Below, piece by piece: positions 9,661 through 20,892 of a stretch of DNA of 64,000 bases. The notes under the pieces are model-generated. The model was not told where the DNA came from. It saw only the letters and a list, made by a program, of their open reading frames with translations, and made no database searches. The position numbers were made by a program, and so were the translations under genes. Each line of letters opens with the position of its first letter. The first letter of the stretch is position 1. Source of the DNA: Wurfbainia villosa (taxonomy: Eukaryota > Streptophyta > Magnoliopsida > Zingiberales > Zingiberaceae); NCBI GenBank assembly GCA_025175895.1, contig CM045987.1, positions 34,126,113 through 34,190,112 of the forward strand, read 5' to 3'.

Positions 9661-10980
9661 ATGGAAGAGTCTCCCACAAGACCTAAAGGTAATAATGTCA
9701 ATTTAAATTTTAAATTGCATATTATTTGTTTCAAGTGCATGGAGAGAGGACACTATAAAAATAAATTTCCTACTCGTAAGACTCGAACGACACAACTGGC
9801 GACAAAGGAGAAACCAATGTCAGAAGTTTGGTGGAACAAGGAGCACATCAAGTGCTCCGGGTGCGGAAGATTAGGTCACTACAAGAATCGGTGTCCGGAG
9901 AAGATTAGTAAAATTAACAAATTTGAAATTTTAAGTTTTAGAATACTTGATAATTTAGATAAATTATGTATTAAAGCTAGTAAATTGGTTGATTGCTGTC
10001 AATTAATTAATAGAGTTAATAATTCAACTAATAAAAAATTAATTAATTTAGATTTAATTACTTTAAATAATAATAATATTATTGAAGAAAATAATCAAAT
10101 TAAACTAACATTTGATAAAATTAACCAAGAGCTTAATCAAATTTTTAGTTTAATCAACATAGATCTAGATCAAGTCAAGAATCAAACCAACCTAGGACTT
10201 AATCAGAATAATCAAATCCTAGATCAAAATAATCAAATCTTAGGATAGAATCATCAAATTCTAGATCTAATTAATTTAGATAATTTCGAATCAAAAAATT
10301 CTATTTTGAAAAATGCAACCATAAAAAAAATTAGAAATTAACTTTAAAAATTTCCAAAGATAATATAAATAATTATAAAAATAATAATAATTCTACTTTA
10401 AAAAATTCTAACAATCTTATCTTAAAAAATTCTAATAATTCTATTAATAATTCTATCTTTAAAAATTCTAACAATCTTATCTTAAAAAATTCTAATAATT
10501 TTATGAATAATTCTACCTTTAAAAATTCTAACAATCTTATCTTAAAAATTCTAATAATTTTATTAATAATTCTACCTTTAAAAATTCAACAATCTTATCT
10601 TAAAAAATTCTAATAATTCTATTAATAATTCTATCTTTAAAAATTTTAACAATCTTATCTTAAAAAATTCTATCTTTAAAAATTCTAACAATCTTATCTA
10701 AAAAAATTCTTATAATAATTCTACTTTTAAACATTCTTATAATAATTTACTTTGAAACAATCTAATAATATTTTTACTTTTAAAAATTCTAATAATAATT
10801 CTACTATTAAAAAAATCTAATAATCCTATTAAATCTTTTTTAAATTCAAAATCTAACTTAATTAAAATTCAAAATTAAATAATCAAACCAATTATAATAG
10901 AGTACCATTTGATTATACAAAAATTAATAATTTAGCAATTAAACCTTTAACTTTTAGAAATTCAACAAATAAAAATCTAC
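9661..10980 (+). pseudogene. Decayed gag of element B with two CCHC zinc knuckles
   Basis: The frame opens at ATG 9661, soon after the primer site, and lacks the usual N-terminal gag domain, which appears deleted. Two knuckles follow: CFKCMERGHYKNKFP, where the last Cys is Phe, and CSGCGRLGHYKNRCP, which is intact. The frame then becomes extremely Asn/Ile/Leu-rich and meets a stop at 10246-10248. Frameshifted continuation reaches a recognisable VPFDYTKIN at about 10902, which parallels VPFDYGTQI in the gag of element E. The knuckles would bind RNA in an intact gag. I consider this a non-functional remnant. Confidence 0.7.
10370..10840 (+). repeat. 60-bp AT-rich tandem repeat inside gag of B
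   Basis: About seven or eight imperfect copies of a 60-bp unit. One frame of the unit encodes a 20-residue Asn-rich peptide containing KNSNNLILKNSNN. Small deletions of one to several bases shift the frame between copies. It looks like slippage expansion of a low-complexity linker that once was coding. Confidence 0.8.
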
Positions 10981-10989
10981 CTAAGAAGC

Positions 10990-12442
10990 AACCATTTCTT
11001 TGAATTTATTGAACATAACATGCTCACGCATACATATCATTTTAATTAATTACCATGCTTATTTTTGTCATATCATACATATTAGCCTTAAATTAAATCT
11101 CATAGAATGGTTAGACAGGAAATTGTTAATTAACCTTGATAACATAGTATCAGGACACGGTGAGATGATAGTACGTTAGAGAAAATAAAGTCTCGTATTT
11201 TCGGGTTAGATAAGGAGTATCCAGCTTGGTGCACTTGGCTACGTAGAACTGGCTGAAGCTAACTCACCACATCCTAGACTAGTTAGACCAGGATGTAACC
11301 CTAAGTCAATTAAGTGCACAATTTCTTAAGATTGGCTTTGTCTAAGGAAGTGGGCGTTGTTTTGATCAAAAAAGGCCTCTCTGCCTCGTCACGACTTGGA
11401 AGCCATCTTTTGAAATGTTCACTTAATTAACTAAATGTTAAATTTGAATCTAACCCAAGGTTAATTAATTTTTAAATCATTAATATTAACTAAGTAAAAT
11501 TAAATTCATCTCACAACATCTATAAGGATAACTTGGTTGATCATGTAGAATGGGTGAGATGGTAAGGACAACAAATTAAAAATAGTTTTGAAAACGATTT
11601 CAAAATTTATATATACATAAATAGACTCTTAAAATATTTTTTATTGGTTGTCATGATTGTTGTTTGTAGTTATACATAGTTTTCAAAATAACTATTCTTC
11701 TTAAAATGATGGTTAGTTGACCAATACTGAACATCTAAATCCTTAGGTCAACTTTAGACACCTAGACCATCTGGACACTTAGGTGAGCCTTCCTTGTGGC
11801 TAACAAGGATGTCCTAAGAGTTTGTCAGACAAAAGGGGAGACCCTCTAGATAAGTCTTCCTTGTGGCTAACAAGGATGTTAGGTTAAGGGGGAGGTTCTA
11901 ATTGGATAATCATCATAGAAGTTGTTAAAAATATTATTATTATTTTTTAAAATTTTCCCAATACTTTTAAAATTTAAAATCCTTCGTTTTGAAAATATGC
12001 CAAGGGGGAGAGAAGACTTAAGTTGAACAAACTTAGTATCTCTAGCTACCTCTAGTTTGGCATAAACCCAATAGACATGAGCCTCTAGAGTACCTCTAGG
12101 TTAGGACGATCACATCCTAACCTAGGATATACATTGTTGGTGCAGGATCTAGAAACCTAAGCTCTTACATGTTAAAGGGAGTTGAACATACTGGTTCACA
12201 TCCTTAAAAATACACCCCTTATAAAGTTATTTTTGATATATGTAAAATGGGGAGAGAGGTTAAAGTTAAGAGGTTACCTACTTTTTTTTTTTTTTTTCAA
12301 AAAGTAATTATTTTTCAAAACTCACCAAGGGTTAAGGGGGAGGTATGCTTAAGGGGGAGGTTTTGAAAAATGCTTGTTTAATGCTTACTTGTTATTTTCC
12401 TTAACTTTGAATCGGTTTGCCATAGAACAAAAAGGGGGAGAT
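10990..12442 (+). other. 3' noncoding region and polypurine tract of B
   Basis: No supported gene in about 1.4 kb. Block 11100-11560 is clearly related to the inverted 2690-3070 of element A. Purine tracts AAGGGGGAG occur near 11889, 12003, 12334 and 12351, and the terminal tract AAAAAGGGGGAGAT at 12429-12442 abuts the LTR. A T-run near 12280-12298 is also present. Confidence 0.7.
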
Positions 12443-13513
12443 TATTGGCGCAGGGGCACCAGATAATCAAATCTAGGTTTTGATTATGACAAAGGCTCAA
12501 AGTTAAGATATTATTGTTATCTCATGAGCTGTGTTAAGTGTGCAGGAAGTGTTTAAGCTAAGCCTAAGGTCGAGCGACACCCAGAGAATCTCGAGTCGAG
12601 AAACCGTGGTGGTCGGGCGACACCAAGAGAACCTCGTGGAGTCGAGGAACCTCGGTGGTGAACGAAAGCTAAGTGACAAGTCAGGAGGACCAAAGGTAAG
12701 CTCCGAGTGTGGAGCGATGGTTAGGATGCGTCCTCGATTAGAGGACAATCCTAGGCATCGATTTGACCAAGGCTTCCGGAGGAATGCCGAAGTCGAGATC
12801 GGACAGTCAAAGGACTATCACACTGCATGACATTATGCATCTCTTGTGTTAAACTTGTGTTGCAAAAATTCTCAAGTGCAATAGTCGACTTGAGGTGTCT
12901 GCAGTCGACTGAAGGTAGCCGATTGCCAAGACAAGCAGTCGACTGATGTCGACGAATCAGCCCAATGCACATGGTCAAAGAGGTAGAGATCGATGGCGCC
13001 ACCTCATAAGATAAGCCATCACATTAAGATAAGATCCATGAGTTTTGGATATGTATCGGGACATATTCCAAGGCATCATTCTATAAAAGGAGGGGAGGAC
13101 TCAAACCCAAAAGGATTAATGAACTCCTAAGTGCACTTGATCTCCGACTGAAATTCTATGTGCTACAACGCTACTTCTATCGCGCGTCTTCTACAATTCA
13201 ATTATCAGTACCTTTCTTATTTATTACTAATTACTTTCTAAAGAGGAGAGGTAGGTTTGTTACCTCTTCCTCTACATCATTATAATCGATTGTCTCTTAC
13301 CTCCAACGAGGAAGAGATATTTAGTGATTTGTCCTTCGGAAGCGATCAAAGATCGCAGAGCCTTGGATTAGCAGTCGGTGGGCTGTGAACCAAGTAAAAA
13401 AGTTTTGTGTTTGTGTTTTAGTTTTCCTCTGCATACTTGGTTTTAATTGTCGAAAAAGAAAATTTTTTACGATCGCTATTCACCCCCCTTTAGCGATTCA
13501 TCTCGATCCAACA
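12443..13513 (+). repeat. 3' LTR of element B
   Basis: About 1071 bp, starting TATTGG (mutated from TGTTGG) and ending CCAACA. AGTCGACT-type palindromes lie at about 12884-12950 and the TATA box CTATAAAAGG at 13081-13090. The U5 end matches the truncated 5' LTR at 9268-9502. Confidence 0.85.
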
Positions 13514-14197
13514 TAACACTTTACAAGTTTGCTTTTACTTGATCTCTTTTATGGTTGCTATGGAATGGCTTGGAAGGTCTGGAATGCAATAGCAAATCCC
13601 TTTCAAAGTCCCCAAGAACCAACAACCACTTCCCTTCACGAAGTCTCCTTTTATAAGCTTCAGTTCGGGATAATTTTCACTGACCAGTCAACTAGTCTTA
13701 CCCAAGTGGACTACCCATTGTGTCATCACCTCACAATGGCTTAATACACGTTGGATTTTAGTTGATCAGTTGACTGCTCATAGCCAACAGTCGACTGTTA
13801 TTGGCCAGCAGTCGACTCAGAAACATTCAGTTCTCTTTCCACTTAAAACCATTCGATCGCCCAATCTAGCAGTCAACTGCCAGTGGCCAGTCGACTGGTC
13901 CAAACCATAAGTCGACTGGTTGAAACCATCAATCAACTGGTTGAACCCACCAGTCGAATGCCTGAGCACTAGTCAGTTTTCCCATGTCATAGTCGACCGA
14001 GCACTAGCTCGGGGCGAGCTGACCACTCGACCAATTGACTGGTCTATAACCCCTGTCGACTGCTTGAATCTTCTAACCTCTCGAGTACCAAGCACTCAAA
14101 CAATCAACTGGTTAAGACCACCAGTTGACTAGTACACCTCAAACTTGAGGTTTATCACAAGTATGATCAACCTTAGCCTAGATCTAAACCTTTAAGA
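13514..14197 (-). repeat. LTR fragment rich in CAGTCGACTG palindromes
   Basis: No gene. The stretch 13750-14140 contains about a dozen exact or decayed CAGTCGACTG motifs. On the - strand a TATA-like TTATAAAAGG lies at about 13650, with the palindromes upstream of it, the arrangement of an LTR U3. I read it as part of an LTR on the - strand whose other parts are not recognisable here. Confidence 0.5.
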
Positions 14198-14777
14198 TGT
14201 TGGTACAGGGGAATTAGATACTAAAACATGAGTTTTGATATTGGCAAAGGTTTAAAGTCAAGTCATAATATTATTTTATATGTTGTGTTAGTGTTCAAAA
14301 CTTAAGTAGTTTTAGCCAAAATCAAGGACACAAGGAGAATCTCAGTGGGTCAGTGGAGCTTGGACATCGATGAAAGACGGGGTGATCAAAGGATCAGATG
14401 CTAAGCAATAGGTCAGGGAACAAGGGTAAGCAAGGTAAGAACCTTGTGTGGAGTGGTAAGGTCGCGTCCTCAGTATGGGGACAGCCTTAAGTGTCGGTCC
14501 GACTAAGTATTTCGGAGGATTGCCAAAGTCGAGATCAGACATTTGAAGACTGTCATTACTATTTTTATACATTGTGTTAATCTTATGATACAGGTGACTG
14601 GATGGGAATTCAAGGAGTAGAAATTTGAGCACCAGTTGACTGGTGTGAGCACCAGTTGATTGGTGTGAGCACTAGTCAACTCGTCCAGTCGATTGGAACC
14701 AAGGTGAATAAGAATCATTCAACTGCCACATCAAGATAAAGTTTGTGGTTAAATACGATCTAGATCTAGACAAAGAT
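14198..14777 (+). repeat. Partial LTR C, interrupted by element D
   Basis: Begins TGTTGGTACAGGGG and follows the order of the B LTR (the GCGTCCTCA-GGGGACA segment, then GCCAAAGTCGAGATC). It stops at 14777 where the inverted LTR of D begins. The remainder should lie beyond the far end of D. Palindromes near 14635-14700 are degenerate. Confidence 0.65.
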
Positions 14778-15802
14778 TGTTGGATAGAAGCGTCGCTAGA
14801 GGGGGGTGAATAGCGATCGTAAAACTTTCTTTTTGTTTCGTTAAAACCAAAGTAAACATAGCGGAAGTAAAGACAATAAAAGAAAGAGACACTTTTTGTT
14901 TTTACTTGGTTCACAACTAAAAGGCTGCTACTCTAAGGCCCCGCGATCCTAGACTGCGTATGATGGGCCAATTCACTAAAAGTCTCCTCCTCGTTGGAGG
15001 TAGGAGATGATGGTTACAACAAAAACAAGATAGAGGAAGAGACAACAAACCTACCTCTCCTCTTTGCAATTAAAAGCTCGAGTACAAGAAATGGAAATAA
15101 AATAAACGACAACTTTAATTTAGGCTACCGACGAAGAAGTAGAATCTTGGCGTGACGTCGATGTTATGGTGGCGTAGCATTGTCGTTGGAGCTTGGTGTC
15201 ATTGGAGCACATTGGGAGCAAGAATAGATGATCCAAAAGGGTGAAACCCCCCTTCTTTTATAGCCATTCAAACCCTAGCTCGTTGAGATCCAGATCTGGG
15301 TCAAAGCTCCTCATCCACCCAATTTTGGTGGAGCTTATCTTGACTTTCTTCAAGCTGACCAGTTTGAATATCAGTCGACTGATGACCCTTAGCAGTCGAC
15401 GACTGCCAATAGCCTTCATTTGACTATTGACTTGGTCACTCACCTACAGCAAAGAGTTAGCACATAAACGCAAAGTAGTAGAAATTATGATAGTTTCTTA
15501 TCGTCCAATCTCGACCTAGTCATTCCCTCAGAAGTCTCTACCGGATCACCACCTAAGTTCATCCCTGTACAAAGGACATGACCTCACCATTACTCTGCAC
15601 TTAGTTCTTACCTCTAGTCCTTTTGACATGTCGCTTAGCTTCTGGTCGCCACTGAGGTTCCTCGACTCCACGAGGTTCTCCTGGTGTCGTCAGACCACCA
15701 CGTCTTCTCGTCCTGAGATTCTCCGGGTGTCGCTGACCTTTAGCTTAGCTTAATCATTTTTTGCACACTCACGCCAACACATCCAACACATGAGATAACA
15801 AT
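14778..15802 (-). repeat. 3' LTR of D, outer part
   Basis: Starts TGTTGG at 14778 and runs to the ACAAT target site at 15798-15802 where E inserted. The - strand TATA box CTATAAAAG is at 15255-15263, with a CAGTCGACTG palindrome at about 15372-15381 upstream of it. Together with 22441-22510 it makes about 1095 bp, close to the 1105 bp of the K LTR. Confidence 0.85.
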
Positions 15803-17331
15803 TGATGGTGCAATCGGCCCAGGTCACGATTGACCACACTCGAGTTTGACTCGAGTGATGTTTTGATGTTTGACAAAGTAAGTTGACATTGATGTTTGAC
15901 ATTAATGTCTGTTGATGTTTTAGGGAGATTATTTATACAATCAACCCAGGTTATGTTTAACTGGACTCGAGTTTGACTCGAGGGAGAGTTTGATGGTTGA
16001 CTAGGGTTGACCATGTGATTATGGAAAGTCCAAGTCATGGGTACTTGGCATGGAAAGTCCAAGTGGGACACTTGGCATTTGGGAAAGTCCAAGCATGGGT
16101 CTTGGCATGGAAAGTCCAACATGGGTTGGGAAGGGAAAGTCCAAACTTGAGTCTTTGCATTTGAGAAGTCCAAGGGGTTTGATATTGGCGGCGTAAAGTC
16201 CAAGGGTGGAGTCTTGGCAGCATAAGTCCAATGGTTGGAGGCGTAAAGTCCAAGCGAAGTCTTGGCGGTGTAAGTCCAATGTACCTTGGCGGTGTAGACA
16301 CCGTTAGCATGACATAGCCGATGGAAGCACCTGAAGGCTAGCGCGATGGATGAACAAGTCATGGATGACTTGGAGGGATCCGAGAGGCGTGAGACTGATG
16401 GAGGTGGCTAGAAGGCTTAGGTCTAGGCTAAGGGTGGTCTAGCAAGTATGGGGTCACCATACTTGGGTTAAAACCTCATCTTTGAGGTTGGCAGTCGACT
16501 GGCATTATGGCCGGTTCGACTGCCGTGAGTTGACTAGAGCTCGACTGCCATTTAGGGTTGAAATTATCTTGGCAGTCAACTGCTCATTGGAGCAATTATC
16601 AGATCGACTACTAATTGGAGCGATCGTTGGCGATCGACTTCGATTGAGTTGCACAGAATGCTCATGGCCGTAGGCGATCGACTACGGTGCAATCGACTGC
16701 CAATGTTGCCAGTCGACTGGTGAGAGTCCCGTTGGAACTTTTTCAACGTGGATTGAGCTGTTGTCTCATAGCTACAGTGTTGGCAGTCGATTGGGGCCTT
16801 ATGGCAATCAACTGCCAGGAGGAAATCCAGCCCGATAGAGGATAAAAGCAGCTGTTCGTGGAAGGCTCAAAACAAGGTTTTTCTTGGGCGATTTGAAGGG
16901 GAATAGTTGGTGCTTTTCCAGTCCTTCAAGGCTAGTTCAAGGCAACCAAAAGCGAGCAAATCAAAATCTCTTGTAAAGTAGTTTTCTTTACATACATTGT
17001 ATTTCTCTCTTGTATTTTTCTTGTATTCATTTCTTATTGTTGTAAGAATGTTTGTACAAGGTTTCTCTGCCTCCGACTTGTGTCGAGTATTTGTGATTAG
17101 TGATTGCATTGGCATCGCTAGAGCTCTTTAGAGCTCGATCCGTGGAGTAGGAACCGTTCAGTTCCGAACCACATTATATCCGTGTGTTCATGTGCTTGTG
17201 TTTTCGTTATTGCTTTATTATCTTTGTTTCCACTGCGCTAACGAAAATTGTAGATGCAATCACGATCGAATTCCATCATCGGTACTAGCATGCGCTATTG
17301 ACCCCCCTCTAGCGGTCAACAATCTCCAACA
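15803..17331 (+). repeat. 5' LTR of element E
   Basis: About 1529 bp, beginning TGATGG (mutated TGTTGG) and ending CCAACA. Contains a hairpin repeat array at 16018-16290, CAGTCGACTG palindromes at about 16493-16815 and a TATA-like ATAAAAG at 16842-16848. The U5 contains CACTAGAG-type text near the PBS side and the phrase GCTAGAGCTCTTTAGAGCTC near 17117. Confidence 0.9.
16018..16290 (+). repeat. Hairpin tandem array in the 5' LTR of E
   Basis: Ten imperfect units of 21-30 bp, each built as AAAGTCCAAN, a short loop, then NTTGGC. The arms pair within each unit: CCAAGTG with CACTTGG, CCAAC with GTTGG, CCAAG with CTTGG. Proline- and leucine-rich reading frames on the - strand are by-products of the repeat. 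Confidence 0.85.
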
Positions 17332-17333
17332 AG

Positions 17334-17345
17334 TGGTACCAGAGC
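17334..17345 (+). other. Primer-binding site of element E
   Basis: TGGTACCAGAGC two bases after the LTR, one mismatch from the initiator-Met type site. Confidence 0.88.
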
Positions 17346-17395
17346 GAGGCCGCTCTTGAAATTTAACAACTAAGGGAGCACACTAGAGGGTGAAG

Positions 17396-19096
17396 ATGGA
17401 AGTCCAAGAACAATTAGGTTGGGACATCAACACACCGGTGCCCTATACCCTATACGGACGAGAAGGCTTCAATTCTTAGAAGAGAAGAATTGAAGATTTT
17501 ATTATGATGATAGATTTTGAGGAATGGTCCATTTTGATGGATGTATTTGAATATCCAAGAGGACCAAGAGGTGGATTCCTCAAAAAGAAGAGATGGACCG
17601 AAGAGCAAGTCCAAGCATCCGAGAAAAATGATAAGGTGATAAAATTTTTAATTGATTTAATGCCTAATAATATCTTGTGTATGTTAGGTAATTATGTAGA
17701 TGTCAAGGAGCTATGGAGCCAAGTGGCAAAGCTCCATGAAAATTTATCATCGGTCCAAGAAGAAGAAGAAGAGGAGTGCTCACCCTCTCAAGCTCAAGCA
17801 AGCACATCGCCATCTAAAGAGCTTGAGGAGTCGGAAGTTGATAGGGAGTCAACTTCCGGATCGGTGGAGGAAGTGGAAGAAGCATCCACCTCAAGGATTG
17901 AGGGAGAGGAGACAACTTCCAAACCGCAACATCAAGAAGAAGCTTCAACATCCGGTTAAGATGAAGAAGCTCAAAATCCGATTCCGGCACCTACAACCAC
18001 CCTAGGTAACTCAAGCATGTCAATTAATAATAAAATTCATATAATATGCTTTGAGTGTAGGGAATCCAGACACTACAAGAGTAAGTGTCCAAAAAGGGTC
18101 AAGAAGGCTCAACCGGCTCCAAAAGTCAAGGATGTCGGTGCCCCAAGTCAAAAGAGCAAGGAGCATATCATATGCTTCAAGTGCAACTCAAAGGGGCATT
18201 ACCGGAGTCAATGCCCTAGGGGGAAGAAGAAGGGGCAAGAAGGAGCATTACAAGTAGGGGGAGATTCTATAGCTAACCCTAAGGTATATTTAAACAATGC
18301 TTGTTCTTTAAATTCTAGTCAAAAACATGCTAGGAATAATTTTAATAGTCTTGCTATTTATCATAAAGAGCATGCTAGAAATAGAGAATTTTGTTTAGGA
18401 ACTAAAAATGCCTACCTTTCAAAGAAGGAGAAATTTAGGACTAATGTCCCTAGAAACGTTCTTCCTAGGGAGTCTATTAGGAAAATAGGAGAACACTTAG
18501 ACCTTAATCCCAAATGGACTAGACACATGCCTAGGAAGTCCCATGCCCAAAGACTAAATCAAAATTCTAAAATTGGGAAATTAGAATTAGAGAACCAAGC
18601 CTTGAGATCAAGGCTTGAGAAATTAGAAAAGACCCTCAAAATTATGCAAAATCAAATGCAAGGGTCTAATGGTCAAAGTCAAGGGTCAAAACCTCAAAGT
18701 CAACATCTAGGACCCAAGAAACAAAAGTCAACCAAGGGCAAGAATGGTTTGGGTCACAAACCTAAGCCTAAGGTGGCTTATAATAGTGTTCCATTCGATT
18801 ATGGAACACAAATTAGGTCTAAGAAGACCAAGGTCAATAGGGAAGTCATCCCTAAGGTTGACCAAGGTTTGTGCCTAGTGGCTAGGGTTTCTAGGAAACC
18901 TAGGGTTGCCACTAAGAAGGTTGCAAGGGGAGTTACCCCTAGAATCAACCTAGGTAAGATCACAATAACCAAGGCTAACAAGCCTAGGAGGGTCATTAGG
19001 AAGGTATCTAGGGCGGTTATCCCTAAGGAATACCTAGTAAACCCTAGGAGCTCAAATAGGTTTTGGGTTCCTAAGAGCGTGATCGATTCACGCTAA
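17396..19096 (+). pseudogene. Gag of element E with two zinc knuckles, two in-frame stops
   Basis: A single frame from ATG 17396 to TAA 19094-19096, about 566 codons, broken by TAG at 17477-17479 and TAA at 17957-17959. The N-terminal part has the copia gag signature (RRIEDFIMMIDFEEW, then VKELWSQVAKLHE). An acidic Glu/Ser-rich linker follows, then two CX2CX4HX4C knuckles (CFECRESRHYKSKC and CFKCNSKGHYRSQC), a Lys/Arg-rich C-terminal half with a short coiled coil (ENQALRSRLEKLEKTL), and the end motif RFWVPKSV, also seen in copia gag proteins that continue into protease. No protease or pol follows. Gag would package RNA; the stops suggest this copy cannot make a full protein. Confidence 0.85.
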
Positions 19097-20892
19097 ATGG
19101 GTTTAGGGTGTGTCAACTTTAAATGGAAGGGTAGTTAAACTAACCATGGTAAATGTGGCACCTTAGGTAATTTTTAAGGTTGTGGATGCCTTGGAAATAG
19201 TTTTGAATTATGATCCTAAAAGATTTTAGGATGTGCCAATATTATTTGAGAAGTTTGATAAAATGATCAAATTGACACAATTTAGGTTTAGAGGTCATAG
19301 TGTGTCATTTTGGATTTTTGGCACACTAGGGAGAAAAGTGAATATATAGAAAAATATATTTAATTATGTCAAATGGCAATTAATATTAAAATTTAGGTAT
19401 TCTTATACCTATACTTTTTATTTGCCATGATTTGTTTGCCATATGCCATGACATGACATCATGTTTATTTTCATCACTTATATGTCATGATCATGTTTAG
19501 AAATTAGGATTAAATGTCATGTGCTTTAGTTTTATATCATATGCCATGACATCATGATAATTGGCCATGATTTATTTTGCTATCATTATGCCATGATCAT
19601 TTCATGCATCTAAATTGATTAAAATTGAGTTAAGGACAATGGCATGACTTGAAGTCCCATTTATAAGGGAATCAAGTAGGGTTGCCTTAGAAAATGCATG
19701 AAACCCTAGATTAAATAAACCAAAACCCACATCTCACATCTAAATTGACATATATGTGTATTTATACACCCTAGATATATGTGAGATGCTAGGATATGAG
19801 TTAAGTTCAAGGTGCATAATTTTTACATCTAGATGAACTAAAACTTATCTAAAATCATATGTGGATCATTGGGAAAGCTTGTGTACAAGTCATGTACATA
19901 GAGCCCAATGAATATGATCCAAAATAGGTTTTCAAAAACATTTTGAAATCAATTTAGAAAACCTTGGTGAAGCCTATCTTTTGATAGCAATCACCAATGA
20001 TGAAGTTGATACAAAGTGAGCCAAAACTTAGAAGTTTTTCTTCACTTTTGAATTTTGTATCAATCTCACTATTTTATGGGTAAAATATTTTTCAAACATT
20101 TTTCACCCATTGTATTGCTTATAAGTAATATACGTATGAATTTTCATGAATTTTCAAAATACGTAGAATTACTTATGACTTTTCAAAATTCGATTCTGAT
20201 AGTTGAAATTAGAGAATTTCAGTTATCAGTCGATTACGCTGATAAGCGATGATCGATGTAGAGCGATTCGACTAATAAGCGGTTGTTTAGCCCGTGTTCA
20301 GCTATGGTAAAGGTTCCTAATCACTCCTAACCCTAGGATATGCTTTGGGAAACATTATAAAGGGTGAAAATTCATTGAATATGGATTATGAGAGGTGTTA
20401 GGTTGATATATCAAATTTAAGGTGTGGAAAGTTCAAGTTTGAACTTTGAACCTTATTTTTGATGGTTTAGAGTTCCTATTGGCTTAGGGACTTCCCGAGG
20501 ACATTGTTGGTGCAATGGTCAAGGGGGAGCAAGCCTTTAGGGGGAGGTATCGATCATGGGATGATGGATGGTAATTTTCCTCATGAGAGGGAAAAATGAG
20601 ATTTTTTCATACCCAATTTGGAAATTGGGAGAGAGTATAGGATTGCTTCTCTAAAGTGATATGGGACTTATCACTAGGAAGATGGTAGGCATCCTAGGTA
20701 TCTTTGGACCAAGGGGGAGATTGTAAGATCTCATTGGGACATGAGACATTGACCTCCTTGGAGAGTACACCTTTTTGATGTATGTTAAAAAGGGGGAGAC
20801 CATAAGATTACCAATTTATGAAATTGGTAAGGGAATTTGAGTTAGGGGCCTAACTCAAGGTTTGTTTTGTCAAACATCAAAAAGGGGGAGAT
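19097..20892 (+). other. 3' noncoding region and polypurine tract of E
   Basis: No supported gene. 19420-19620 is a degenerate run of GCCATGA and ATCATG motifs. Purine tracts AAGGGGGAG recur near 20522, 20538, 20703 and 20790, and the terminal tract AAAAAGGGGGAGAT is at 20879-20892. Length and position match the place where pol would be in an autonomous relative. Confidence 0.7.

Larger units (their letters stand above)
9268..13513 (+). mobile_element. Gag-only LTR retrotransposon B (non-autonomous), 5' LTR truncated
   Basis: Order on the + strand: the last about 235 bp of a 5' LTR, primer-binding site, a decayed gag with two zinc knuckles, a long AT-rich repeat, noncoding DNA, polypurine tract, and a full 3' LTR. 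No pol motif is present. The missing left part of the 5' LTR is probably outside the window, because K appears to have inserted in that LTR. B shares a conserved noncoding block with element A. Confidence 0.78.

Noticed and set aside
15769..16362. A 197-codon Pro/Trp/Leu-rich open frame on the - strand, repeated at 20877-21452 and 24059-24498
   Set aside because: It lies across the hairpin array of the E-family LTR on the strand opposite to transcription; the peptide is the repeat translated, and three frames are open at once.
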